DNA of 64,000 nt from Achromobacter sp. RTa (GTDB lineage: Bacteria > Pseudomonadota > Gammaproteobacteria > Burkholderiales > Burkholderiaceae_B). Shown here piece after piece: positions 55,563-63,995 of this stretch (position 1 is its first letter; each line of letters begins with the position of its first letter). The position numbers and the translations under genes are program-made. The notes beneath the pieces are model-generated. The model ran no database searches and was not told where the DNA came from. It worked only from the letters and a program-made list of their open reading frames with translations. Where the stretch lies: contig NZ_JPYO01000033.1 of NCBI RefSeq assembly GCF_000757485.1, forward strand, positions 242-64,241. The letters are read 5' to 3'.

Positions 55563-57046
55563 GACGGACTCCTTGCGGGACGCGGATAGCTGGAGGAAAA
55601 GATCCGATCCACCGGGGGATGCCCCCAGGTGCGGTCGGGATAGCGGGCGACCAACCCGTCGAATTGCGCCTGCGCCTGCTCTTGCGCCAGGCGCGCGTCG
55701 AAACCGGGAATCCGGCCGTCCACCATGACGAAGCGGCCGTCGATGATGACCTGCGACACGTCGCGCCCGCTGCCGCTCACCATCAGCGTCTGGATCGGAT
55801 CGATCATCTGCCCGTTGCGGTCGTGCGAAAAATCGAAGACGACGATGTCGGCCTTGGCGCCCGCGGCCAGCCGGCCCAGGTCGGGCCGCCCCAATGCGTC
55901 CGCGCCGCCCACCGTGGCGGCGTCGTAATAGTCTTCGGACCGCACCGCCTCCGTCGACGCATCGGCCACGCGGCACAGCACCATCCCCACCTGCATGTTC
56001 AGCACCATGTCGGGCGGCCAGGTATCGGTGCCCATGCCGATGTTCACGCCCAGCTTGCGATAGCGTGCGAACGATTCCAGCGTGGCGCCATGCCGCCCCG
56101 ACACCAAGGGGCAATGAACGATGCTCGCGCCGGAATCGCGGATGATCTCGACGTCGCGCCCCGGCCTTTCGATATGGCGAGAGCCCGACACGTAGGTGCC
56201 GTGCGGCAGCAAGGCGCGCTCGGACAGAAAATCCAGGCTTTGCAGCCATTCCGGCGGGCTCATGCCGTGCTGCTCCAGCACCAGGTCGTACTCCAGGCGC
56301 GATTGGCAGCAATGCAGCCGGACCGGCATGTTGCGCTCGCGCGCCGCGGCGGCGGAAGCGCGCAGCAGCGCCGGCGTGCAGGTTTCGATCCGGTCGGGCG
56401 ACAGCATCGCGCGCACGCGGCCATTGTGCCGGCCGTCGATCTCGTCGCCGAACGCCAGCGCTTCGGACAGGCCCGCCATGCCGCGCTGCTCGTCGTAATG
56501 GCAGCGGATCCTGCCGTCCGCGTCCACATAGGTGTGGCCGCTGCGATAGGCTGGGCCCAGGTATACGCGCAGGCCCAGTTCGCCCGCCGCGCTGGCGGCA
56601 GACAGGAACTCGTCGCGGGTCTCGCCCCACACCCGGTAGAACAGCGAGGCGATCGGCAGCGCCGTCGTGATGCCGTTCCTGATCAGTTGGGCGAAGGCGT
56701 AGCGCTTCTGGAAGGCCAGCTCCGCCGCCGTGTACATCTCGTACGGCCCCCGCCGCATATAGCTTTCGGGCCAGATGCGGCCTTTCTTCCAGGCGGGCGA
56801 GTTGTCGAAGCCCAGGATGGTGGTGTCCAGGTCGGACAGCGCGTCCAGATCCACGAAGCCCGGGCCGATCAGCGCGCGGCCGTAGTCGCGGCGCTGCGCG
56901 ACGGGTCCGGGGTAGCGGTGCCCCACGTAGACGATGCGGTCGCCCTCGAACACCAGTTCGCCGTTCTCGTACAGGCAATGGCGGCCGTTTTCATGGCCGA
57001 CCACCCAGCGGGCGGTCAGCAGGACGGGGCCTTGGACTGCGCTCAT
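55559..57046 (-). CDS. Amidohydrolase-superfamily protein lacking the HxH motif
   Basis: 495-residue protein with the TrzA/chlorohydrolase-type amidohydrolase barrel. The expected GFxxxHxH metal site is replaced by GFVDLDALSDLD (residues 63-74). Later ligands remain: His245 (RLHCCQ), His282, His311 (VHCPL) and Asp341 (MGTDTWPPD). It may bind metal differently or have lost the usual hydrolysis. It lies between a canonical CodA-like amidohydrolase and the transporter ATPases. ATG 57046 overlaps the previous stop by one base; a GTG at 57049 would overlap it by four. Confidence 0.8.
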   Translation of the reverse strand: MSAVQGPVLLTARWVVGHENGRHCLYENGELVFEGDRIVYVGHRYPGPVAQRRDYGRALIGPGFVDLDALSDLDTTILGFDNSPAWKKGRIWPESYMRRGPYEMYTAAELAFQKRYAFAQLIRNGITTALPIASLFYRVWGETRDEFLSAASAAGELGLRVYLGPAYRSGHTYVDADGRIRCHYDEQRGMAGLSEALAFGDEIDGRHNGRVRAMLSPDRIETCTPALLRASAAAARERNMPVRLHCCQSRLEYDLVLEQHGMSPPEWLQSLDFLSERALLPHGTYVSGSRHIERPGRDVEIIRDSGASIVHCPLVSGRHGATLESFARYRKLGVNIGMGTDTWPPDMVLNMQVGMVLCRVADASTEAVRSEDYYDAATVGGADALGRPDLGRLAAGAKADIVVFDFSHDRNGQMIDPIQTLMVSGSGRDVSQVIIDGRFVMVDGRIPGFDARLAQEQAQAQFDGLVARYPDRTWGHPPVDRIFSSSYPRPARSPS

Positions 57047-58239
57047 CACGGCGCCTCCGCCAGCGCGCGGCCGTCGCGCGCGACGACCCGCCCGCGCTTG
57101 ACCACCAGCTTGCGCACCGGGCGCGAGACGATGGCCTCGGCCACGGTCTCGGCATCCACCAGCACGAAGTCGGCCTGGCAGCCCGGCGCCAGCCCGTAGT
57201 CCGCCAGACCCATGACGCGCGCATTGCCGTAGGTGGCCACGTGCAGCGCCAGCTCCAGCTCGTCATCGCGACGGAAGTTGTTGCGCAGGCCCAGCAGCAT
57301 GGTGCGTTCCAGCATGTCGGGCTTGCCGTAAGGGCCCCAGGTGTCGCGCATGCCGTCGTTGCCCGTACAGACGGCGACGCCCGCCGCGTGCAGCCGCGCC
57401 ACGCTGGGCACGGGCCGCGAGGCCGAGCCGGTGGTCATGATGTGTACGCCGGCCTCCAGCAGGCCATTGGTCAGCGCCTGCACGGCCTGCGTGTCGGGCA
57501 TGCCCAGGCAGAAGGAATGCGACAAGGTGACCTTGCCCTGCATGCCCAGCGCGAGCACGCGGTCTATGGTCATCTGCATCGAGAAGGCGCCCAGTTCGCC
57601 CGCTTCGTGCAAGTGGATGTCGATGGGCTTGCCGTGCCTTTCGGCCAGGCCGAAGATGGCGTCCAGGTGGCCCTTGGGGTCGCGGTCCATGCCCGCCGGA
57701 TCCAGCCCCCCCACCACCTCGGCGCCCATACGCAGCGCCTCGTCCATCAGCTCCAGCGTGCCCGGGCGTATGAGCAGCCCGCTCTGGGGAAAGGCGACGA
57801 TCTCCACGTCGATCTCATTGCGGTACTGCTCGCGCGCTCGCATCACGCCCTCGATCGCCGCCAGGCCGATGTCCGTGTCCACGTCCACGTGGGAGCGGAT
57901 GTGGCTGGTGCCGTCGGCGACCGACATCACGATCTGCCGCGCCGACTGGCGGTACGGGTCGATTCCCAGTTCGCGCTTCGCGGCGCGCTCGTTCTCGATC
58001 TTGTCGATCAGGCGCGGCCCCACCTCGTTGCGGTACCAGGGCATGCCGTAGAGGGTCTTGTCCAGGTGCGCATGCGCGTCGATCAGTCCAGGCAGCAGGA
58101 TGGCGCCGCCGCCATCCACGACCGGCACGCCCTCCGGCGCCTGGCCGCCCAGCGCCTGGATGCGGCCGTCGCGCACCAGCACGGAGGTCATCTGGCCGCC
58201 GGCGGGGCGGACTCGGGTATACAGCGTTGCGTTTTCCAT
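57046..58239 (-). CDS. Cytosine deaminase-like amidohydrolase
   Basis: 397-residue metal-dependent hydrolase of the CodA/N-isopropylammelide type, acting on ring amides or deaminating N-heterocycles. All usual ligands are present: DAHAHLDK, HIRSHVDVD, DIHLHEAGE, LSHSFCLG and GNDGMRD. No signal peptide, so cytosolic. It is encoded within a dipeptide-type importer operon, 24 bp after the permease gene, so its substrate is presumably the imported compound. Confidence 0.88.
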   Translation of the reverse strand: MENATLYTRVRPAGGQMTSVLVRDGRIQALGGQAPEGVPVVDGGGAILLPGLIDAHAHLDKTLYGMPWYRNEVGPRLIDKIENERAAKRELGIDPYRQSARQIVMSVADGTSHIRSHVDVDTDIGLAAIEGVMRAREQYRNEIDVEIVAFPQSGLLIRPGTLELMDEALRMGAEVVGGLDPAGMDRDPKGHLDAIFGLAERHGKPIDIHLHEAGELGAFSMQMTIDRVLALGMQGKVTLSHSFCLGMPDTQAVQALTNGLLEAGVHIMTTGSASRPVPSVARLHAAGVAVCTGNDGMRDTWGPYGKPDMLERTMLLGLRNNFRRDDELELALHVATYGNARVMGLADYGLAPGCQADFVLVDAETVAEAIVSRPVRKLVVKRGRVVARDGRALAEAP

Positions 58240-58263
58240 GGTTCTACTCTTGAAAGGCCGCGC

Positions 58264-59205
58264 TCAGCGCAGACGGGGATTCAGGGCGTCGCGCAGCCAG
58301 TCGCCCAGCAGGTTCACCACCAGCACGATCAGGCTCAGGTAAAGCGCGGGGAATACCACCACCCACCACTGCCCCGAGAACAGGAACTGGTTGCCCAGCC
58401 GGATCAAGGTGCCCAGCGAGGGCTCCGTGGGCGGCATGCCCACGCCCAGGAAACTCAGCGTGGCCTCGACCAGGATCGCCAGGCCAAGATTCAGGGTGGC
58501 CGTCACCATGACCGGCGTCAGCGTGTTGGGCAGGATGTGCGTCAGCATGATGCGCAGCGATCCCACGCGGATCAGGCGCGCGGCCTGGACGTATTCCTTG
58601 CCGCGCTCCACCAGGGCCGAGGCGCGCACCGTCCGCGCGTACTGCACCCAGTTGGTCATGGAGATGGCCAGGATCAGGATCACCGCCGACAGGGTTTCCC
58701 GCAGGCCGGGTGGCAGCAGCTGGCGGAACACCGCGGTCACCAGGATCGCGACCAGGATGGTCGGGATGCTCAGCAACGTGTCGCCCAGGCGCATGAGCGC
58801 GTTGTCGATCCAGCCGCCGAAGTAGCCCGCCGCCAGGCCGACCAGCAGGCCGATCGCCAGCGACAGCACCACCGTAGCCAGGCCGATCACGAGCGACATG
58901 CGCGAGCCGTACAGGATGGCCGACCAGACGTCGCGGCCCTGAGTGTCCGTCCCGAGCAGGAACTGCGGGTCCGAGCCCGCCTCCCACACGGGCGGCAGCT
59001 CCGCGTTCAGCAGGTCGAGCTGCGCCAGGTCGTAGGGATTCTGCGGCGCGATCCACGGCGCGAACACCGCCAGCAGCACCACGGCGATGAGCACGATGCC
59101 CGCCCCCATGGCCACGTAGTCCTGCCTGAGGCTCCACCACAGATCGCTTTGCAGGAACCGGGCGTAGCGGCCCCGGCCGCCCCCCGCCAGAGGTTTAGTG
59201 AGCAT
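58264..59205 (-). CDS. Dipeptide-type ABC transporter permease (DppC-like)
   Basis: 313-residue inner-membrane permease with an N-terminal cytoplasmic stretch, six helices, the conserved GTDTQGRDVWSAILYGSRMSL segment of DppC/OppC and the EAA-like loop EYVQAARLIRVGSLRIMLTHILP. It overlaps the DppB-like gene by 11 bp. Confidence 0.92.
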   Translation of the reverse strand: MLTKPLAGGGRGRYARFLQSDLWWSLRQDYVAMGAGIVLIAVVLLAVFAPWIAPQNPYDLAQLDLLNAELPPVWEAGSDPQFLLGTDTQGRDVWSAILYGSRMSLVIGLATVVLSLAIGLLVGLAAGYFGGWIDNALMRLGDTLLSIPTILVAILVTAVFRQLLPPGLRETLSAVILILAISMTNWVQYARTVRASALVERGKEYVQAARLIRVGSLRIMLTHILPNTLTPVMVTATLNLGLAILVEATLSFLGVGMPPTEPSLGTLIRLGNQFLFSGQWWVVVFPALYLSLIVLVVNLLGDWLRDALNPRLR

Positions 59206-60187
59206 TGGCGCCTCCCTTGACGTGCTGGCTGCGCAGGCGCGGATCCACCACGCCGTACATCATGTCCACCAGCGTGTTCAGCGCCACGAAGATGAAAGAC
59301 ACGATCACCAGATAGGCGGCCATGACGGGAATGTCCACGAACATGACCGATTGGATGAACAGCAGCCCCATTCCCGGCCACTGGAACACCGTTTCCGTGA
59401 TCAGCGCGAAGGCGATCAGGTTGCCGATCTGCATGCCGGTCACCGTGATGACCGGCATCAGGCAGTTGCGCAGCGCAAGCCGGAAATGCACCACGCGGTC
59501 GGGCAGCCCGCGCGCGCGGGCGAATTTGATGAACTCGGTGCGCAGCGTCTCCAGCATCTCCGCCCGCACCAGCCGCATGATCAGCGTGATCTGGAACAGC
59601 GCCAGCGTGATGGACGGCAGCACGAGCGCGGCGCGGCCCGAAGGCGTGAGCAGCCCGGTGGACCACCAGCCTATCTTCACGGTATCGCCGCGTCCGAAGC
59701 CGGGCAGCCAGCCCAGCTGGACCGAGAAGACCAGGATCAGCATGATCCCCACGACGAAGCTGGGCAGCGATATGCCCAGGATGGAAACGAACTGCAGCGC
59801 CTGCGCCGCGCGCGACTTGCGGTAGATGGCGGTCAGCACGCCCAGCGGCACGCCGATGACGAGCGACAGCAGCGTCGCCATCAGCACCAGCTCGAAGGTG
59901 GCCGGAAAACGTTCGGCAACCAGCGCGAACACGTCCTGCTGGTTGCGGTAGGAAATGCCGAATTCGCCCTGCGCGGCATTGGCCACGAAATGCACGAACT
60001 GCATGCCCACCGACGCATTCAATCCCAGGCGCTCGCGCAATTCGTCGCGCTGCGTCTGCGAGGCCTGCTCGTTGAGCATCATGTCGACGGGATCGCCGAC
60101 GAACCGGAAAATCACGAAGGCCAGCAACGCCACCGCCAGCATGACGCCGGCCGCGTTGAAGACCCGCCTAACTATGAACGCCAGCAT
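59195..60187 (-). CDS. Dipeptide-type ABC transporter permease (DppB-like)
   Basis: 330-residue permease partner with six helices. It shows FIVRRVFNAAGVMLAVALLAFVIF at the start, GDPVDMMLNEQAS (periplasmic, typical of DppB), and the loop EFIKFARARGLPDRVVHFRLALRN. Located 79 bp downstream of the binding-protein gene. Confidence 0.92.
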   Translation of the reverse strand: MLAFIVRRVFNAAGVMLAVALLAFVIFRFVGDPVDMMLNEQASQTQRDELRERLGLNASVGMQFVHFVANAAQGEFGISYRNQQDVFALVAERFPATFELVLMATLLSLVIGVPLGVLTAIYRKSRAAQALQFVSILGISLPSFVVGIMLILVFSVQLGWLPGFGRGDTVKIGWWSTGLLTPSGRAALVLPSITLALFQITLIMRLVRAEMLETLRTEFIKFARARGLPDRVVHFRLALRNCLMPVITVTGMQIGNLIAFALITETVFQWPGMGLLFIQSVMFVDIPVMAAYLVIVSFIFVALNTLVDMMYGVVDPRLRSQHVKGGANAH

Positions 60188-60266
60188 GTGCGTCTCCCAT
60201 AGGATTCACTTCCTGGCCCGGGACCGCCCGCGGCGAACGCGGCGGTCCATACGGGCATCTCGGGCA

Positions 60267-61844
60267 TCACTGCATGCGCACGGTCCACAGGCGCGCCTTG
60301 TTGTCCGGCATCTGCAGCACCTCGCCCACCTTGTCGCCCACCGCCCAGGCCATCGGCTGCTGGTGCAGCGGCAGGAAGCGCGCATCGTCGTGCAGGGTCT
60401 GCAGCACGTCCTGCATCATCCGGACCCGCTTGGGCCGATCCATTTCGGCGGCCGCCGCGTCGATGCGGGCATCCAGCGCCGCGTCTCCCCACTGCCCCCA
60501 GTTGAAGACGCCGGCCGGGCCCGTGCGCGTGTGCATCACCTGCAGCAGGATGGACAGCGCGTCGATCTGCGGCTCGTTGGCCCAGCCATGGATGGTGATG
60601 TCGAATTCCCCGCGCGAACGCTTGGGGTTCTGCAGAGACCGCGGGCCGCTGGCCAGCGTCGCCTTCACGCCGATGCGCGCCCACATGGAGGCAGCCGCCT
60701 GGCAGATCTCCTCCTCGTTGACGAACATATCGTTCGAGCACAGCAGCGACACCGTGAAGCCATCCGGGTAGCCGGCCTCGGCCAATAGCTTCTTGGCGCG
60801 CGCGGCGTCGAACGGCAGGCGTTCTTCCTGCTTCGTGTCGTAGCCCGGGATGGACGGCGCCACCAGCGCGCCCGTGGTGCGCGACAGTCCGCGCATCACC
60901 CGCTTCTGGATCAGATCCGGCGACAGCGCCATATAGAGCGCCTGCCGCACCTTCAGGTCCTTCAGCGGATTCTTGTCCGCGACGTTGGAGCCGACCAGCT
61001 TGTCGCCCAGGTTGAAGCCGAAGTACAGCGTGCGCAGTTCCGTGCTGGCCAGCACCTTCACGTTGGACGCCGCGCGCAGGCGGTCCAGGTCCTGCAGCGG
61101 CGCGTTCTCGGTGAAATTGATGTCGCCCGACAGCAGGGCCGCCACCCGGGTCGGCGCGGAGGCGATGGGCGTGAACTCGATGCGGTCCAGGTTGTGGCGC
61201 GGCTTGTCCCACCAATCCGGATTCACCACCAGCACGGTGCGCGTATCGGGGCGGTACGACTCCACCTTGAATGGGCCGGTGCCGTTGGCGTGGTGCGTGG
61301 CGTAGCCTTCTATCTTCTTCGCTGCGTCCGTGGGCTTCAGGCTGTTGTTGTCCACCAGCCACTGGCGGTTGAAGATGAAGATGTTGGTCAGGTCGTTGAG
61401 CATCAGCGGGTACGGATGCGTCATCTCGATGTCGACCGTGTAGTCGTCCACTTTGCGCACCGCCTTGAACGCGGGCAGGTTGCCCTTGAGCGGCGACGCG
61501 CCGTCCGACACCCGCGTCATCGAGGCCACCACGTCGTCCGCCGAGAACGGCGCGCCGTTGTGGAATTTCACCCCCTGGCGCAGGCGGAAGCGCAAGACCG
61601 TGGGCGAGGTGGCCTCCCAGGACTCGGCCAGCGCGGGCGTAATGTTGAACTTGTCGTCGTAGCGGATCAGCGCTTCGTACACATGGTTCAGGAACGCCAG
61701 ATTGAACGTGCTGCCGTAGGAATACGGGTCCAGCGAATCCAGGTCCCGGGCGGCGCCCCACTTCAGCGTGTTGGCCGCGGATGCCCCCGCCACCGCCGAT
61801 AGCGCGATCACGGCCCCGGCGGCCCATTTGAACAAAGTCTTCAT
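60267..61844 (-). CDS. ABC transporter substrate-binding protein (family 5)
   Basis: 525-residue periplasmic binding protein of the DppA/OppA family. The signal peptide (start MKTLFKW, hydrophobic core, cleavage near ASA) precedes typical SBP5 features: LAESWEATSPTVLRFRLRQGVKFHNGAPFSADDVV and late PKRVRMMQDVLQTLHDDARFLPLHQQP. It delivers the operon's substrate to the DppB/C-like permeases. The ORF runs 33 codons further upstream, but the signal peptide identifies the start. Confidence 0.92.
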   Translation of the reverse strand: MKTLFKWAAGAVIALSAVAGASAANTLKWGAARDLDSLDPYSYGSTFNLAFLNHVYEALIRYDDKFNITPALAESWEATSPTVLRFRLRQGVKFHNGAPFSADDVVASMTRVSDGASPLKGNLPAFKAVRKVDDYTVDIEMTHPYPLMLNDLTNIFIFNRQWLVDNNSLKPTDAAKKIEGYATHHANGTGPFKVESYRPDTRTVLVVNPDWWDKPRHNLDRIEFTPIASAPTRVAALLSGDINFTENAPLQDLDRLRAASNVKVLASTELRTLYFGFNLGDKLVGSNVADKNPLKDLKVRQALYMALSPDLIQKRVMRGLSRTTGALVAPSIPGYDTKQEERLPFDAARAKKLLAEAGYPDGFTVSLLCSNDMFVNEEEICQAAASMWARIGVKATLASGPRSLQNPKRSRGEFDITIHGWANEPQIDALSILLQVMHTRTGPAGVFNWGQWGDAALDARIDAAAAEMDRPKRVRMMQDVLQTLHDDARFLPLHQQPMAWAVGDKVGEVLQMPDNKARLWTVRMQ

Positions 61845-61932
61845 GGCTGCAAACTCCCTTGTGTATCGGTCTGAACTCGCCGGGGTCGGGCCCGGCTCGA
61901 TGGGTACGGCGGAAAAAACCGGGCGGCGCGGA

Positions 61933-62670
61933 TCAGCGGACAAGGCTCAGCCGCTGCGCCCGCTCCAGGGACGCCAGCGCCAGCACCTGCGCCAGGGCGG
62001 CACGGTAGGAATCGATGATGGGAACCTCCGGCAGGCGCGGCAGGCTGGGCAGGTAGCCGGCCAGGGCCGCGCCGGCCACGATGACGACGTCCGCGCCCTG
62101 CTCCACCGCCGCCTCCAACGCCAGGCTGACCTGCAGCACCGACTCCGGCGAACGCGAAACGTAGTCCAGCGCATTGCCAGGCAGGGCCAGGATGCCGGCG
62201 CAGCGCGACTCCACTCCCAATTGGCGGATCTGCTCGCGCAGCATGCCGGGCCAACGCCGCCCAACCGTCACGATGGCGTAGCGGTCCCCGCGTTGCATGG
62301 CGGTCATGATGGAAGCTTCCGCCATGCCCACGACGGGCACGCCCAGGCGCTCGCGCACCGCTCCGATGCCCGGTTCGCCGAAACAGGCGAGCAGACAGGC
62401 GTCGAACGGGACGCTGGCCTGCGCGGCCTCCCGTTCCACGAGTTCGAGCACGGCATGGGCGGAGATGGCAGCTTCCGTCCGGCTAGCGATGTAGGCGGGG
62501 CCGAATCCGGCGGTCACGGCGTGGACATGGGCGGTATCGCCTAGGAAAGCCCTGGCCTGGCCGGCCAGGCTGCCGGTCAGCTCCGACGTGGTGTTGCCGT
62601 TGACCACCAGCAGCCGATAGGGCGAGGCGGCGGGCAGATGCGTAACGGCGGCTATGGGTACTGCGGACAT
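61933..62670 (-). CDS. Asp/Glu/hydantoin racemase-family protein, one catalytic Cys missing
   Basis: 245-residue protein of the aspartate/glutamate/hydantoin racemase superfamily, which normally uses two cysteines for proton exchange. Cys96 (LLACFGEPG) is in place; the second site, expected as GCA-x-AG, reads AGAALAG around residue 200 with Gly in the Cys position. It may therefore be a lyase, isomerase or one-base enzyme rather than a racemase. First gene of the operon, 88 bp before the binding-protein gene and divergent from gntR. ATG 62670 is chosen; upstream codons run into the operator region. Confidence 0.83.
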   Translation of the reverse strand: MSAVPIAAVTHLPAASPYRLLVVNGNTTSELTGSLAGQARAFLGDTAHVHAVTAGFGPAYIASRTEAAISAHAVLELVEREAAQASVPFDACLLACFGEPGIGAVRERLGVPVVGMAEASIMTAMQRGDRYAIVTVGRRWPGMLREQIRQLGVESRCAGILALPGNALDYVSRSPESVLQVSLALEAAVEQGADVVIVAGAALAGYLPSLPRLPEVPIIDSYRAALAQVLALASLERAQRLSLVR

Positions 62671-62684
62671 GGTTGGCCTCGATA

Positions 62685-62752
62685 TTTGTATACAAACACT
62701 ATCGCTAAAAATCGTTATACCTACGATTTTTGTATAAATATTTGTATACGAT
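62685..62752. promoter_or_regulatory. Palindromic operator cluster, racemase/gntR intergenic region
   Basis: Three elements in AT-rich DNA: a perfect palindrome TTTGTATACAAA (62685-62696); a perfect 9-bp inverted repeat AAAAATCGT (62707-62715) / ACGATTTTT (62723-62731); and TTTGTATACGAT (62741-62752). TGTATACA-type palindromes are typical binding sites of GntR/FCD regulators, so the adjacent GntR protein probably binds here and controls both directions. Confidence 0.75.
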
Positions 62753-62836
62753 TTGTGTTGCCAATGTACCGCTTGCGGCCCCGGCGGCAAGCTATCGCTT
62801 ACCCTTATCCCGCGTTGTAGTATGCTTGCCAGCACC

Positions 62837-62893
62837 CTGAAAAATGCGCGCCGGCGCCAATTGCCGGAAATTCCTACACACTGAAAAATGCGC
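62837..62893 (+). repeat. 13-bp direct repeat in the gntR leader
   Basis: CTGAAAAATGCGC occurs at 62837-62849 and again at 62881-62893, 44 bp apart, just before the gntR ribosome-binding site. Both include an ATG, and the second lies 33 bp before the start. Possibly a second regulatory site or a small duplication. Confidence 0.6.
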
Positions 62894-62915
62894 AGGCATA
62901 GGAGCCAACAAAAAG

Positions 62916-63635
62916 ATGACGTCCTCCGCGCCGTCGGCAGATGCACCCGCCAGGAAAGACATCAGCCGCAATGAAATCGTATACAAAAATCTCCGCCGGG
63001 CCATCATCGAGCAGGCCCTCCTGCCGGGCGACAAGCTGCCCGAGGACATCATCGGCGAGCGATTCGGAGTCAGCCGCACCATCGTGCGCGGCGTGCTGAC
63101 TCGCCTGTTCAGCGAGGGACTGGTGGATTTGCGGCCCAATCGCGGGGCCGCGGTGGCCCGCCCCAGCCTGGAGGAAGCGCACGACATCTTCGAGGCGCGC
63201 CGCTGCCTGGAAAGGGATGTCGCCCGCCGGCTGCTGCAGCACATCACCGAGGCGGGGCTGGCCAGGCTGGAGCAGCACGTGTCCCAGGAAGAGGAAGCCC
63301 GCCAGCGCAACAGCACGAATGAATCCATCCGCCTCTCGGGCGAATTCCACATCCTGATGGCCGAACTGTCGGGTAACGCGGTGTATGCGCGCTATGTGAA
63401 CGAGATCGTGTCGCGCTGCTCGCTGATCCTGGCTCTCTACGGCCGCCCGCATTCCAGCGAATGCGCGGTGAGCGAGCACCGGGAAATCGTCGCCGGCCTG
63501 CGCGCGCGTGACGAAAAACACGTGCTCCACCTGCTCGAGCATCACCTGGAGGCCGTTACCGCCCGCGCGCTGCTGACCGCCGACGGGCCGGGAGTGCGCG
63601 ATATCCGCAAGATCCTGGACCGCTACGGCACCTGA
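62916..63635 (+). CDS. GntR/FCD-family transcriptional regulator
   Basis: 239-residue regulator. N-terminal winged helix-turn-helix (LLPGDKLPEDIIGERFGVSRTIVRGVLTRL) plus a C-terminal all-helical FCD ligand domain with the metal-binding His pattern (FHILMAELSGN, SEHREIVAGL, LEHHLE). It is divergent from the racemase-led operon and likely its repressor, responding to the imported compound or a product. GGAG at 62901-62904 supports ATG 62916; an earlier ATG (62844) lies inside the direct repeat. Confidence 0.9.
   Translation: MTSSAPSADAPARKDISRNEIVYKNLRRAIIEQALLPGDKLPEDIIGERFGVSRTIVRGVLTRLFSEGLVDLRPNRGAAVARPSLEEAHDIFEARRCLERDVARRLLQHITEAGLARLEQHVSQEEEARQRNSTNESIRLSGEFHILMAELSGNAVYARYVNEIVSRCSLILALYGRPHSSECAVSEHREIVAGLRARDEKHVLHLLEHHLEAVTARALLTADGPGVRDIRKILDRYGT
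62977..62988. promoter_or_regulatory. Third operator-like site inside gntR
   Basis: ATCGTATACAAA inside codons 21-25 of gntR is the exact reverse complement of the intergenic site at 62741-62752, and the match extends to 14 bp. A regulator bound here could block its own transcription. Confidence 0.4.
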
Positions 63636-63665
63636 AAACGCGCGCGCAAGCGCGGACCGCCCATG

Positions 63666-63692
63666 AAAAAGCGCCCGGTCGGGGCGCTTTTT
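63666..63692. terminator. Bidirectional intrinsic terminator
   Basis: AAAAAGCGCCC (63666-63676) / GGGCGCTTTTT (63682-63692) with a 5-nt loop; both strands end the stem with a T-run. It separates gntR from the convergent DUF3579 gene. Confidence 0.92.
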
Positions 63693-63704
63693 CGTTCTGG
63701 GGGC

Positions 63705-63995
63705 CTAGATTTCGCGTTCTTCCGTCTTGAGGTTGTTGTCGCGGGCGAAATCCACGACGAACTTGTAGGCCAGCGGTTCCAGGTCGCGCAAGCGCAGATC
63801 GACCACGATCCCGCGCACGCCATCGATCACGACGGGCAGCACATAGGGCGAATAGGTGAGATGGTTACCGGCACAGCCGGCGGGCCGGAACTGTGCCATT
63901 ACGCCGGCGAGCCTTTCCGCCCAATCGCTGGGGCGAAAGCGGCTACCGGTTTCGGTAACGCCATGAATTACGAATTGTCTGACGCGAGTTGCCAT
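63705..63995 (-). CDS. DUF3579 protein
   Basis: 96-residue cytosolic protein of DUF3579, a family found mainly in beta-proteobacteria with no known function. It shows QFVIHGVTETGSRFRPSDWAERL, LTYSPYVLPV, and DLEPLAYKFVVDFARDNNLK, all typical. It is complete inside the window; its promoter region lies at the window edge. Confidence 0.9.
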   Translation of the reverse strand: MATRVRQFVIHGVTETGSRFRPSDWAERLAGVMAQFRPAGCAGNHLTYSPYVLPVVIDGVRGIVVDLRLRDLEPLAYKFVVDFARDNNLKTEEREI

